From: Conus ventricosus
Lineage: Eukaryota; Mollusca; Gastropoda; Neogastropoda; Conidae
DNA: 64,000 bases
Direction: 5' to 3'
Assembly (NCBI GenBank): GCA_018398815.1
Contig: CM031603.1
Location: 36,236 to 100,235 of the forward strand
The notes under the pieces: model-generated
Told to the model about the DNA's origin: nothing
The model's input: the letters and a program-made list of their open reading frames with translations, nothing else
Database searches by the model: none
Position numbers and translations under genes: made by a program
Shown: piece by piece, positions 44,851-55,951 of the stretch
Layout of the letters: each line of letters begins with the position of its first letter
Numbering within the stretch: position 1 is the stretch's first letter

Positions 44851-45790
44851 ACACCAGGCCAGCAAGGGCCACATAAACCATGACTTGGTGCACCTGCGAC
44901 ATGCACACTACTGCGCCAGGATCACTGCCAGGGTGGAAGGCAGGGAAACACCACCAGAGATCATCAGCGAGTGCTGGAGACCATCACAAGCGCTCCCACA
45001 CAGCGTCATTGAAACTAACGATTCTCATAACTCACTGTGCCAAACGAAAGCAGAGAGAACAAGCCACACCCCCGAAGACTGCGATCTATGCCAGTCCAAG
45101 CAGCAGCCTGAGAAGTCGCTTTCCAGCCACAGGCACTGCACAGAGGTTGGAGCGAAGATTTGCAGCTCATCACCTTTGATTGACCTCATGGCACAGCTGG
45201 GATTTTCAGTCAAAGAGGACCAGGACCGGGAGGCAAGGCCGATGCAGACTGCAAAGAAATGTCCAGCTGGATTGGTAAAGGAGGATGTCTAAAGCTAAAT
45301 TTCCCCCAGTACCAAGGTGACAGCGTAGGCCAGAACATCCGTCGCCAACAGCTTGGCTCTGAGAAGACCCACAGTCCAGGTGCGCAGTTCAAATCCCTGC
45401 AGTGTCACAGGTCAATGGAAACAGATCACAGTACGCATCCTAATCATGAACTGGATAGGCCCCCGCCCCCTGACAGTGAAATATGTTCCTCCCTAAAACA
45501 CTTTTTTTGTCTGCAGGGAGGAGGAGGGGAGGTTGAAGGTGGGGGCTTTCTTACTGTAAAGGGCCTTCTGTTGTCCCATTTTCCTCCCCCAAGTTTTCTT
45601 CCTGCTCACGGTTGACCTTAGAAAGGCGAAGACTACTGCGAACCTTTTTGACTGTTCGATGTTTTAGTATGTTGTGGTACAATGGTGAGAGAAAACACAG
45701 GTAACTAGTCAGTACACACCATCGCACAATGACCGGTTTTCAAGAAGACTCTTTGGATATCACAGTTTATTACTGATGGTGACAGCACAG
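44851..45790. other. Single-copy spacer (copy 2) with empty MITE site
   Basis: It aligns with 8701-9159 and 9591-10184 and lacks the 431-base MITE in between; the junction is near 45280. A 135-codon plus frame at 44885-45292 is not preserved in copy 1 and is not called. A B-box-like GCAGTTCAAATCCCTGC is near 45380-45400. Confidence 0.7.
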
Positions 45791-45799
45791 CAGTCCGTT

Positions 45800-46445
45800 A
45801 TCTGGTCTTGATATAGAAGTCACCCACCATGACCTCTGAACTCCACATCACAAGACCAATTAAAACATGTGACCTATGAACTCCACATCGCCGCTATGAC
45901 ATCGACATAAACAGTCACACACACTGTACCTCAGAACACCACATACACCAAACGACTACATACACAATCCCATAGCACACTGTGACCCTGAAACTCCACA
46001 TCACCAAGACAGCTACATACAGCATCCACAGCACTCTGTGACCTCGAACTCCACATCACCAAAGACATCTACATACAGCCAGTCACACACACTGTACCTC
46101 TCAACTCCAGCCATCAACGAAGAATCGTCTACAAACACAGTACCACACGTGACCTTGAAACCCCCATCAACAGACATCTACATACGACAGTCACACACAC
46201 TGTGCCTCTGAACTCCACACACCAGACATCTACATACAGCAGTCACAACAACAACTGTGACCTCAAACTCCACATCAACCAAGACATCTACATACAGCAT
46301 CACACACACTGTGTATGAACATCTGAACTCCCACATCACCAAGAACAACACATACAGCAAGTCACAACACACTGGAGACCTCTGAACTCCACATCACCAT
46401 ACATCTACATACAGCATCCACACTGTGACCTCCTGAACTCCACAC
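45800..46445. repeat. ~50-bp minisatellite (copy 2)
   Basis: It has the same unit as 10185-11330 (CACACTGTGACCTCTGAACT, CCACATCACCAAGACATCTA), about 12 units. Confidence 0.92.
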
Positions 46446-46506
46446 CATCTGGCCATGCCGGCCAACTGGCCGACCACGGCTCCACAGCGAAGTCTGGGAC
46501 ACTCAC

Positions 46507-46575
46507 TCTCCTCTGGCGCTCTCTGGTCAGCGCAGACCAGTCAGGTATGACGACGTACACACTGATGGACTGACC
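46507..46575 (-). CDS. SERINC: SERINC exon (YLTWSAL block)
   Basis: A minus-strand acceptor CCAGTTGTGCTGCAG ends at 46576 and a GTGAGT donor starts at 46506. The 69-base exon reads GQSISVYV, then after small indels Y.TWSALTSE, corresponding to the conserved (Q)ASV.TLY.MYLTWSA..(S/N)EP block of serine incorporators. The alternative copy at 11395-11456 independently supports YLTW.ALTSEPPEE. It lies 5' of 18284-18392 in gene order, as expected. Frame errors of one base remain in both copies. Confidence 0.75.
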
Positions 46576-46589
46576 CTGCAGCACAACTG

Positions 46590-47200
46590 GCATTGGGTTA
46601 CCTGTCAACAGTAACAACACACGGGGGTTACCTTCAACAGTACACACACTGGTTAACCAGTCAACAGTACACACAACTGCAGTTACCTGTCACAGTACCC
46701 ACACAGGTGGTTTACCTGTCAACAGTACACACACACAGATGACACAGGTCTGCATTGGGTTACCTTCATCATACACAACCGATGACACAGGTCTGCATTG
46801 GGGTTACCTGTCAACATACACACACAGATGACACAGTCTGCATTGTTACCTTCAACAGTACACACACTTGGGGTTACCTGTCAAAAGTACACACACGATA
46901 CACAGTCTACACACTAGGGCTACCTTCAACAGTACACACACGAAGACACAGGACTGCATTGGGGTCACCTGTCAACAGTACACACACTGGATACACAGGT
47001 CTGCATTGGGGTCACTGTCAACACACTGATGACACAGTCACATTGGGTACCTGTCAACACACCTATGACACAGCACATTGGGGTTACCTGACAACATGCA
47101 CACCCAACCGATGACACATCTGCAATGGGTTACCTTTCACAGTACACACACAGATGACACAGGTCTGCATTGGGTTACCTTCTACAGTACCCCACACTCG
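46590..47200. repeat. 28-bp minisatellite (copy 2)
   Basis: It has the same unit and the same GATGACACAGGTCTGCATTG spacer as 11460-13000. The array ends in single-copy sequence near 47200, the point where copy 1 is cut by the gap. Confidence 0.92.
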
Positions 47201-47274
47201 GTATGTCATGGCATTAGAGCAGTACAAACAGCATCACTTTGCAATATCAAACATCACACATTTACAGCACAAAC

Positions 47275-49375
47275 AGGATATAACACACCTGACACATAAC
47301 ACACTGTACACATAACACACTGTAACACATAACACACTGTAACACATAACACACGTACACATAACACACTGTACTCATAACACACTGTACACATAAACAC
47401 ACTGTACACATATCACACTGAGTATACAACATAGGAAAAACAGGATAACACAACTGTACAACAGAACACTGCGTAATTTGATGCAGGATGAATGACAGCA
47501 GACTGGCACACAGCACACTGAATACACAGACTGTACTCACAGCACACTGAATACACAGACTGTACACACCACACACTGAACTGACACAACTGTAAACACA
47601 GCACACTGAATGACACAGACTGTCACACCGCACACTGAATGACACAGACTGTATACACAGCACACTGAATTACACAGACTGTAACACACAGCACACAAAT
47701 GACCCAGACTGTACACACACCACACTGAATACACAGACTGTACACACACCACACTGAATGACACAGACTGTACCACACCACACTGAATGACACAAACTTA
47801 CACAACACAAACACTGAATGACACAAGACTGTACATACCGCACACTGAATGACACAGACTGTAACACACAGCACACCTGAATGACACAACAGTACACCAC
47901 ACACTGACATGATTTGATGCAATCAGAATGACACAAACTGTACACACATAACACACTGAATGACAAACAGATTGTACCACAACCACTGATGTTAATTCGA
48001 TGCAGGCAAATACACAGACTTACACACAGCAACACTGAACGTGATTAAACCAGCTCAGAATGACACAGACAGTCCACAACAACACACCGACGCGATCGAT
48101 GCAGGCAAATGTTACAAACATACTCACAACACGCTACAAGATTTGAGGCAGGGCATAATAAACACAAACTGTACACACACCACATGAATGACACAGACTG
48201 AACACACAACACAATGATACCCAGACTGTAAACATAGACTGTACACAACAACACAATGAATGCACAGACTGCACACACATACACTATTATGATTCAATGT
48301 AAACAAAACACACCGATTGTACACACAACACACTAAGGACCAGACTTCACCCATAGCACACTTACGTGATTCATGCAGCAAGAAAAACACAGACTGTACA
48401 CACAACATACGGAATGACACAGACTGCACACACAGACATACTGAATGACACGAGACTTCACACACAGCACACTGACATGATCAATGCAGGCAAACAACAC
48501 ACAGACTGTACACACAATCATACAGAATGACACAAGACTGGCGCACACTGAATGTATTCGATGCCAGGCAGGATGACACAGACAGCTGTACACAACAGCA
48601 CATGACTGATTTGAAGCAGGGTAAGACACCAAACTGATAGCACACACCACATTGAATGACACGACTGTACACAACAGCACCTGAATGGACACAGACGTAC
48701 ACACAACACACTGAATGGACCAGGTTTTACACCAACAGCACAACTGATGTAGTCGATGCAGCCAATGACACAGACTGTACACACAACCACACTGAAATGA
48801 CACAGACTGCCACCACAACACACCGACGTGATACGATGCAGGGCAAAACGACAGAAAACTGTACACACAAACACACTTAAAGACACGACTGTACACTACA
48901 ACACACTGCAACAGCACTGTACACACAACACCGAACTAATGAACACAGAACTGCGCACACAGCACACTGACGTGATCTGATGCAGGGCAAACGACAAAAC
49001 TGTACACACAACAGCACTTAATGACACAACTGTACACACAACACTACTTAATGACACAGACTGTACACGAAACACACGAATGAGACACAGACTGTGCACA
49101 ACAGCACCACGATGTGATCATTCAGGCCAAAATCGACAGAAAAACTGTACACCAACACACTTAATGACACAACTGTACACACACACACTTAATGACACAG
49201 ACTTACACACAACCCACTGAATGGAACAGACTGTGCACACATAGCACACTGATGAATTCGATGCAGGTACAAAACGACAGAATCTTACACACAACACACT
49301 AATGACACAGACTTTACACACAACACACTGAAATGACACAGCTGTACAGACCGCACACTGACGACGTGATTCGAT
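47275..49375. repeat. ~30-bp minisatellite with higher-order insert, ~2.1 kb
   Basis: The base unit is approximately GAATGACACAGACTGTACAC then ACAACACACT. From about 47910 a second motif, GATTTGATGCAGGGCAAACG, appears every 5-8 units, forming a higher-order repeat. The motif GATGCAGGGCA also occurs at the 3' edge of the adjacent SERINC exon (49374-49384), suggesting the array grew from the exon border. Minus frames are Val/Cys/Ser-rich artefacts. Confidence 0.93.
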
Positions 49376-49535
49376 GCAGGGCATATGGAGATAAGGAACA
49401 ACAACCACAATCCCCGGATGAGCCCAGGAGACGCGTTGGTGGTGCATCTTCCAAACGTAGTACCAGAAGAGCAGTCCCCATTCCCAAATGCCGATGATGA
49501 AAGAAGAGGTGAGAGCACAGCCGTGCTTGAAACTC
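49375..49535 (-). CDS. SERINC: SERINC exon (LLFxYY...C..N block)
   Basis: On minus the frame reads SFIIGIWEWGLLFWYYVW, then after a one-base shift CTTNASPGLIRGLWLLFLIS and ICPA. This follows the SERINC order of a membrane segment ending LLF.YY, a short loop with C..N, and the next segment ending SI.P, directly before the YLTWSAL exon. The next SERINC exon downstream (46507-46575) fits this. Exact splice sites are unclear: all three frames are open here and the 3' edge merges into the minisatellite. Confidence 0.62.
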
Positions 49536-49635
49536 AGTGAACCGTCTCACAGCTCATCTTTTTTTTTCTTTTCTTACTCACTCCACCACAACCCCCCTCC
49601 TCTCCTCCACCCCCCCCCCCCCCCCCCCCCCCCCC

Positions 49636-49691
49636 CAGTAGTCATCCAAGCAAGCTATCCCAACAAAGTTGACCTTATTCCCTCTGGCAAT
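49636..49691 (-). CDS. SERINC: Candidate SERINC exon upstream of 49535
   Basis: A minus-strand acceptor GACTTTTTGTTTCCAG ends at 49692. The following frame reads ARGNKVNFVGIACLDDYW. SERINC proteins have EEGN..W(Y/F).(A/G)L at the start of the segment preceding LLF.YY, which resembles GNKVNFVGIA. A C run (49611-49636, plus strand) hides the 3' side, so it could be one exon with 49375-49535 or a separate one. Confidence 0.42.
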
Positions 49692-49794
49692 CTGGAAACA
49701 AAAAGTCTAGCCCGCCCTAAAGAAGGGATCACAATCACTTCTGTTATACAGTCCGTCCTAATCTTAAGTAAAAACACTGGATAAAAGGGACACA

Positions 49795-50205
49795 AAGATC
49801 GACCACCTTAAAGGAGAGCCAACATCAATAGACTTCACCTATAGAGTGCCAAGGTTCAATAGACTTCACCTTACGGAGTGCCACGTTCAATAGACATCAC
49901 CTTAAAGGATTCAATGTTCAATAGACTAGCACCTTAAAGAGAGCCAACTTCAATAGACTTCACCTTAAAAGAGTGCCAACCTGTCATTAGACTTCACCTT
50001 AAAGGAGAGCCAACGTTCAATAGACTTACCGTAAAGAAGCCAACTTCAATATACTTACCTTAAAGGAGTGCCAACGTTCAAATAGACTTCACCTTAAGGA
50101 AGACAACGATCAATAGAATTCTCCTTAAAGGATCCAAGTTCAATAGACTTCTCCTTAAGGAGTCAAAGTTCAATATACGTCACCTTAAAGGAGTGCCAAC
50201 GTTAC
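49795..50205. repeat. 33-bp minisatellite, ~12 units
   Basis: The unit is approximately TTCAATAGACTTCACCTTAA then AGGAGTGCCAACG, unrelated to the 33-bp array at 4598-7705. Confidence 0.93.
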
Positions 50206-50271
50206 ATAGAAAATGACAGTTCTACTCCGAGACTCAACAGCCCTTGCCCGGTGACACAAATCAACTCCATC
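50206..50271 (-). CDS. Candidate 66-nt exon, unassigned
   Basis: A minus-strand acceptor ATTTTACCTTCTAG ends at 50272 and a GTAACG donor starts at 50205. The 66 bases give an open phase-0 frame DGVDLCHRARAVESRSRTVI then FY. I do not recognise it in SERINC. The donor is weak, and the second frame has a stop just after. It may be an exon of the N-terminal half or chance. Confidence 0.33.
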
Positions 50272-50419
50272 CTAGAAGGTAAAATATTACATAATGAAGA
50301 AAACCCACCTCTGTCCTAGAAAGTGGCAGCATTCTATAAAGAAAATGGATCTCTACCCTCACGCTACAGCACTCAGACGGTCAAGACAGCGATCCCTAGC
50401 AAGCATGAAGAACCAGCAA

Positions 50420-51715
50420 GCACTGCCTGTGACACCAAACATGGTAACAGCTACACAACTAACAAACATGTCACCAGCTACACAGAACCCTAAAAAACCC
50501 AAAAACAGGTCAGACAGCTGCACAGACAACAAACCTGGTCAACAGCATACACAACTAACAAAATTACTGAATGCCCCAACATGCTGTGACACTAAACATG
50601 GTCAGACAGCTACACAGACTAACAAAATAACAGAATTCCCACAAGCACAGCTGTGACACCAAACATGGGTCAACAGCTACACAGAATAACAAAATTACTG
50701 ACGACATTGGGGGGGAATAAAAATAGGGAAAAAAATATAAAAAAAAACACGCTGTACACTAATATGGTCAACACTACACAACCTAAACAAACATGGTCTG
50801 AGCACTACCAGACTACAAACATAGGTCAGACAACTGCACAGACTAACAAACATGGTCAGACAGCTACGCAGACTAACAAAATTACTGAATGCCCAGCAAG
50901 CACTGCCTGTGACACTAAACATGGGTCAGACAGCTACACAGACTAACAAAATTACTGAATGCCCAGCAAGCACTGCCTGTGACACCAAACATGGGTCAGA
51001 CAGCTACACAGACTAACAAAATTACTGAATGCCCAGCAAGCACTGCCTGTGACACCAAACATGGGTCAGACAGCTACACAGACTAACACAAATTACTGAA
51101 TGCCCAGCAAGCACTGCCTGTGACACCAAACATGGGTCAGACAGCTACACAAACTAACAAACATAGGTCAGACAGCTACACAGACTAACAAACATGGGTC
51201 AGACAGCTACACAGACTAACAAACATAGGTCAGAGAGCTACTACACAGACTAACAAACATGGTCAGACAGCTGCACAGACTAACAAACATGGGTCAGACA
51301 GCACACATACTAACAAAATGGGTCAGACAGCTACACAGACTAACAAACATGGGTCAGACAGCTACACAGACTAACAAACATGGGTCAGACAGCTACACAG
51401 ACAACAAACATGGGTCAGACAGCTACACAGACTAACAAAATTACTGAATGCCCAGCAAGCACCGCCTGTGACACCAAACATGGGTCAGACAGCTACACAG
51501 ACTAACAAACATGGGTCAGACAGCTACACAGACTAACAAACATTGGTCAGACAGCTACACAGACTAACAACATTACTGAATGCCCAGCAAGCACCGCCTG
51601 TGACACCAAACATGGGTCAGAACGCTACACAGACTAACAAACATGGGTCAGACAGCTACACAGACTAACAAACATGGGTCAGACAGCTACACAGACTAAC
51701 AAAATTACTGAATGC
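50420..51715. repeat. 31-bp minisatellite with ~70-bp higher-order unit
   Basis: The base unit is approximately CAGCTACACAGACTAACAAA then CATGGGTCAGA. A longer unit adds ATTACTGAATGCCCAGCAAG and CACTGCCTGTGACACCAAAC. Long units dominate at 50860-51130 and short ones at 51150-51420. Confidence 0.95.
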
Positions 51716-51784
51716 TAACCTGCACTGAATCCTCTGACACTGTGTCTCTTCTTACACAGTGGACGCACCAACACAGAGAACACA

Positions 51785-51985
51785 AAGAGAGAGGAGGGAG
51801 GGAGGGAGGGAGGGGAGAAAGACGGACAGACGGATGGACGGACGGACGGACGGATGGACAGACAGACAGACAGACAGAGGAGCACAGGGCTGTGAGGTGG
51901 ATGGTTGGAGAATAAATAACCATGTGAGAATAAATAACCATATGAGAATAAATAACCATATGAGAATAAACAACCATGTCTGAAA
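51785..51985. repeat. Short-period tandem repeats (GGGA, GGAC, CAGA, then 18-bp)
   Basis: GAGGGAGG, GACGGACGGACGG and CAGACAGACAGACAG tracts (51790-51880) are followed by four copies of an 18-base unit TGAGAATAAATAACCATA (51908-51980). Confidence 0.95.
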
Positions 51986-52088
51986 TCACGAAGTATACTA
52001 CACAAAATGATCACTTATCAACATAACCACACAGAATGAATCAGCACATCTTATACCACACACTTTTACATGGAAAACAAATACTTAC

Positions 52089-52132
52089 CAACATAACCAC
52101 ATTTATTTCGTCTGCCATAACGACGTCCTACC
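52089..52132 (-). CDS. Candidate 44-nt exon with strong splice signals
   Basis: A minus-strand acceptor GTTTATTCTGTCTTCCAG ends at 52133 and a GTAAGTATTTG donor starts at 52088. One frame is VGRRYGRRNKCGYV; another holds a possible start, MADEINVVML. I cannot place either in SERINC or another family. Both splice signals are near consensus, so this is the best unassigned exon candidate. Confidence 0.45.
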
Positions 52133-52189
52133 CTGGAAGACAGAATAAACATTGTCATCATTATTACTGTAATTAACAGTTATCACTCA

Positions 52190-52985
52190 ACTCTCACATC
52201 ACTAGTATTTATCGAATAGCACACCTGAAATGTCTTGGTAGATTGCTGTACCCCACTAGTATTTTATCATCAAGACGCATCACACCGGAATGTCCTATGG
52301 GTTAGATGCTGACGCACCACTAGAAATTTATCATAGCACACCTGATGCAGGGCGGGGAGGAGTTAGATGCTGTACAACCACTAGTATTATAGGGGGGGGG
52401 GGGGGGGGGGGGTGGGGGGGGGGGGGAAATCGAGCACAGCCTGAATGTATCCTTTGGTAGATCCTGTCACCACTAGTGTATTTTATCAATAGCAACACCT
52501 GCTGTCTCTTTGGTTACATGCTGTACACCATTCTATTATTTAATCATAGGCGTCACCTTAAAGTCCTTTAGGTTACATGCAGTAGCACACCTATATTTAT
52601 CAACAGACACCTGATGTCCTGTTGGTTTACATGCTATGTCCACACTAGTAATTTATCAAATAGCACACTGATGTCCCTTAGGTTAGATCTGTACACCACT
52701 AGTATTATTATCACTAGCACATCTCTGATTTCCGTTGAGTTAACATGCTGGAACAATCACACACTAGTAATTTTATCAATAGCACACATGATAGTCCTTT
52801 GGTATCTAGATGCTGGTAACACCCACTGTAGTAGTTATCAATAGCCACTGGATGTCCTTTTGTTACATGCTGTTACAACCACCATAGTAATATCAATAGG
52901 CACAGCCCGCCCTGATACCTTTCTGTTAGATGCAGTACACCACTAGCGTATTTCTATCAAGTAGCAAACCTTATGTCCTTGATGG
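52190..52985. repeat. ~55-60-bp minisatellite
   Basis: The units contain CACTAGTATTTATCAATAGC, ACACCTGATGTCCTTTGGTT and AGATGCTGTACAC, strongly eroded, about 13 units. Confidence 0.9.
52391..52426. repeat. G homopolymer inside the array
   Basis: A 22-base G run, a T and a further 12 Gs replace the middle of one unit. It is either an expanded G tract or a base-calling artefact. Confidence 0.8.
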
Positions 52986-52999
52986 TTGGGATGCCTGTC

Positions 53000-55951
53000 C
53001 ACCAAGGAAGAAGAGCCTGGTGTGTATATTCCTTCAGATCATGTTTTGGAACATCAGCGCGGCAATCGGCTATGAGTACTACTTGTGAACTATGATTGTG
53101 AAACAACAAAGCATCAGCTATACCTGTGATACTAACCGCTGTGACCTGATGAATGAACAAACAAATGCATTCGGCTATGAATACTACTTAGATGAACTGA
53201 TGTGAACAACAGAGCTTCAGCTATACCTGTGTGAGATACACCTGGTGACCTGATGATTATGAACAACAAACAGCAGGCTATGATACTACCTGAGAACATA
53301 TAGAATGAACAACTAAAGCATCAGCTATGATTCAACTACCTGTGACCTGATGATAAACAACAAAGTCCAATCAGCTATAGATCCTACCTGTGACCAGAAT
53401 GACTGAACAACAAGCATCACAATGAACGACCGTGTGCCATGGATGATGAACAAACAAATATGCATGCACTATGAAACTCACTCTGTGAACTGATTGATTG
53501 AACATCAAAGCATTTCATCTATGATACTAACCTGCGGAACAGATGATTTAGAAGAAAAAACAACACAAGTGTCACTATGATACTACCTGAGTGACCATGG
53601 ATAATTGAACAACCAAGCTTCATGCTAATAAACAACCGGTGAACTGCAGATTGAACATCAAAGCGACAGCTATGATACTACTACGCTGTAGAACTGTATG
53701 ATTGAACAACAAAGCATCATCTATGTATACTAGCCTGAGAACTGATGACTAGAACAACAAAGCGTCAGCTATGATACTACCTGTGAATCTTATGAATGAA
53801 CAACAAAGCATCCACCTATGATACTACCTGGTGCGTTGAACCGAGATATTGCACCAAAACAAAAGCATCGAGCTAAGATACTAACCTTGACCTGATGATT
53901 GAACAACAAAGCATCAGCTATGTAAACTAAGCCTTGAACTGAAATGATTGAAACAACAAAGCGAGCACGGCTATGATACTACCTGTGAACTGGATGATTG
54001 GAAACAACAAAGCGATCAGCTATGTATACTACCTAGACCTGAGTATTGAACAACAAAGCGTCAAGCTAATGCATACAACCTTGATTGAACTGATAGATTG
54101 ACCACGAAAGCGTCCGCTAGTCTGATAACTACCTGTGAAAACTGATAGATGACACAAGAAAATCGTCAGCTATGATACTACCTGTGATCCATAAGATATG
54201 AACACAAAGCAATCCACTAGGAGTACTACCTGTTGACCTGATGATTATGAACACCACACTCAGCTATGAATCCTCCTTTGACCTGAAATTGATTGAACAA
54301 CACAGCCATCCAGCAAGATACTACCCTGTGAGCCGTAGATGAAAACAAGCATCAGCTAGGGGAAAACATGATAACTTACCTTTGAACTGATGTATTGAAC
54401 CACCCAAGCATCAGCTAATGCTACAACCAGAAGAACTGAGATGCTTGTAACAACAATGCGCAGCTATGATACTACCAGTGACTCTGATATTGAAACAACC
54501 AAGCTCCGCTAATAGACTACTACCTGTGACCTGAATGCTTGAACAACCAAGCTTCCTGCTTATGAAACAACCTGTGGAATGTGATATAGAAACAACAAAG
54601 CATGCACTAATTATCTACTACCTTTTGAACTGATGAATTGAAACAACCAAGCCGTGCAGCTATGCAATGGCTAACCTTAGTGAAACTGAAGATTGAAACA
54701 ACAAAGCGTCAGCATGAATACTATACCTGTGAACAGCATTACTGAACACAAAGCATCAGCAAAGAATCCACCTGAGAACAGATGAAATGAACAACAAAGC
54801 GTCAGACTAATGATACTACCTGTGGAACTGATGATTGAACAACAAAGCGCAGCATATATCTACTGTGACCTGATGATTGGAACAACTAAATGTCAGCTAT
54901 GATACAACCCTAGTGACCTGAGATGATTGAACAACAAGCGAATCAGCTATGAGACTTACCCAGTGCACTGAATGATTGAACAAGAAAGCGTCACTATGAT
55001 ACTAGCCTGTGACTGATGATTGAACAACAAAGCATCAAGCTATGAAACTACCTGTAGAACTGAAGATTGAAACAACAAAATCGTCAGCAATAACTGACCT
55101 GTGCAACTGATGATTGAAAACAGCAAATTCATTCAACTAGGATAATACCATGAGACCTGATAGATTGAACACAAAGCGATCAACATGATACTACCTGTGA
55201 ATGATGATTGAACAACAAAGCATCAGCACGTATCCTAACCTATGACCTGATGATGGAACAACAAGCATCAGCTATGATTACTCCCTGTGACCTGATGATT
55301 GAACAAACAAAGCTCAGCTATGAACTACCTGGAACTGATAGAAAATGAACAACAAAGCAACACTATGAAACATATACTCCTGTTAACTGATGATTGGGAA
55401 CAACAAGCGTCTAGCTATGTCTACTACCGAGTGAACTGAGATTGAACAACAAAGCGGCACGCAATTAAAACTACAAGATGATCTGCTGAATAGAACACAA
55501 AGCGACACGATGATACTAAACCCTTTGAACTGCATATTGAACAACAAACGCTCAGCCTACGATACTACCCTGTTAACTGGATGATTGAAACTACAAAGCA
55601 TCACCAATGATCCACTGTAGAACAATGATTGGAAACAACAAAGCATCACCTATAACTGACCCAATTTGAACACGATGATTGAACCCCAAATCAACACATC
55701 GCAATGATACTACCTGTGAACGGATGATTGAACAACAAGGCACAAACCTATGAATAACTACTGTGAACGATGATTGAGAACCCCACAGCATCACTATGGA
55801 TACTACCAGTGAACTGATGATTGAACACCAAATCAAGTCACCATATAGAAAACAACCCTTTAGAAACTGATGATTGAACAACTAAAGCGTCCAGCTATGA
55901 GACTAACCTTTCGTCTGAACTGATGATTGAACAACAAAGCACACCTATGAT
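53000..55951. repeat. 45-bp minisatellite, left part (~64 units)
   Basis: The unit is approximately GATGATTGAACAACAAAGCA, TCAGCTATGATACTACCTGT and GAACT. Units are noisy. The array is split by the LTR element and resumes at 61064. The left part favours GATACTACC, the right part mostly GATTCTACC. Confidence 0.95.
55947..55951. repeat. Target site duplication, left copy
   Basis: ATGAT flanks the 5' LTR and is repeated at 61064-61068 directly after the 3' LTR. Removing the element restores a normal minisatellite unit (CTATGATTCT). Confidence 0.85.

Larger units (their letters stand above)
38036..47200. other. Copy 2 of the duplicated block (partner at 1-13000)
   Basis: It is collinear with 1-13000 but 3.8 kb shorter, mainly because the 33-bp, 48-bp, ~50-bp and 28-bp arrays are smaller and the MITE at 9160-9590 is absent. 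The 45-bp and 80-bp arrays are larger here. It lies in a SERINC intron region and includes the in-order YLTWSAL exon at 46507-46575, so this copy is the one placed within the gene. Confidence 0.9.

Noticed and set aside
44885..45292. 135-codon plus-strand frame
   Set aside because: The aligned region of copy 1 (8740-9300) does not keep the frame, and the segment is interrupted there by a MITE. No family is recognised.
51742..51790. Exon with plus-strand acceptor CTCTTCTTACACAG, or a minus-strand exon with GTTAGC donor
   Set aside because: Both strands show one plausible splice signal over the same bases but neither has a convincing partner site. The neighbouring GGGA/GGAC repeats give no support.
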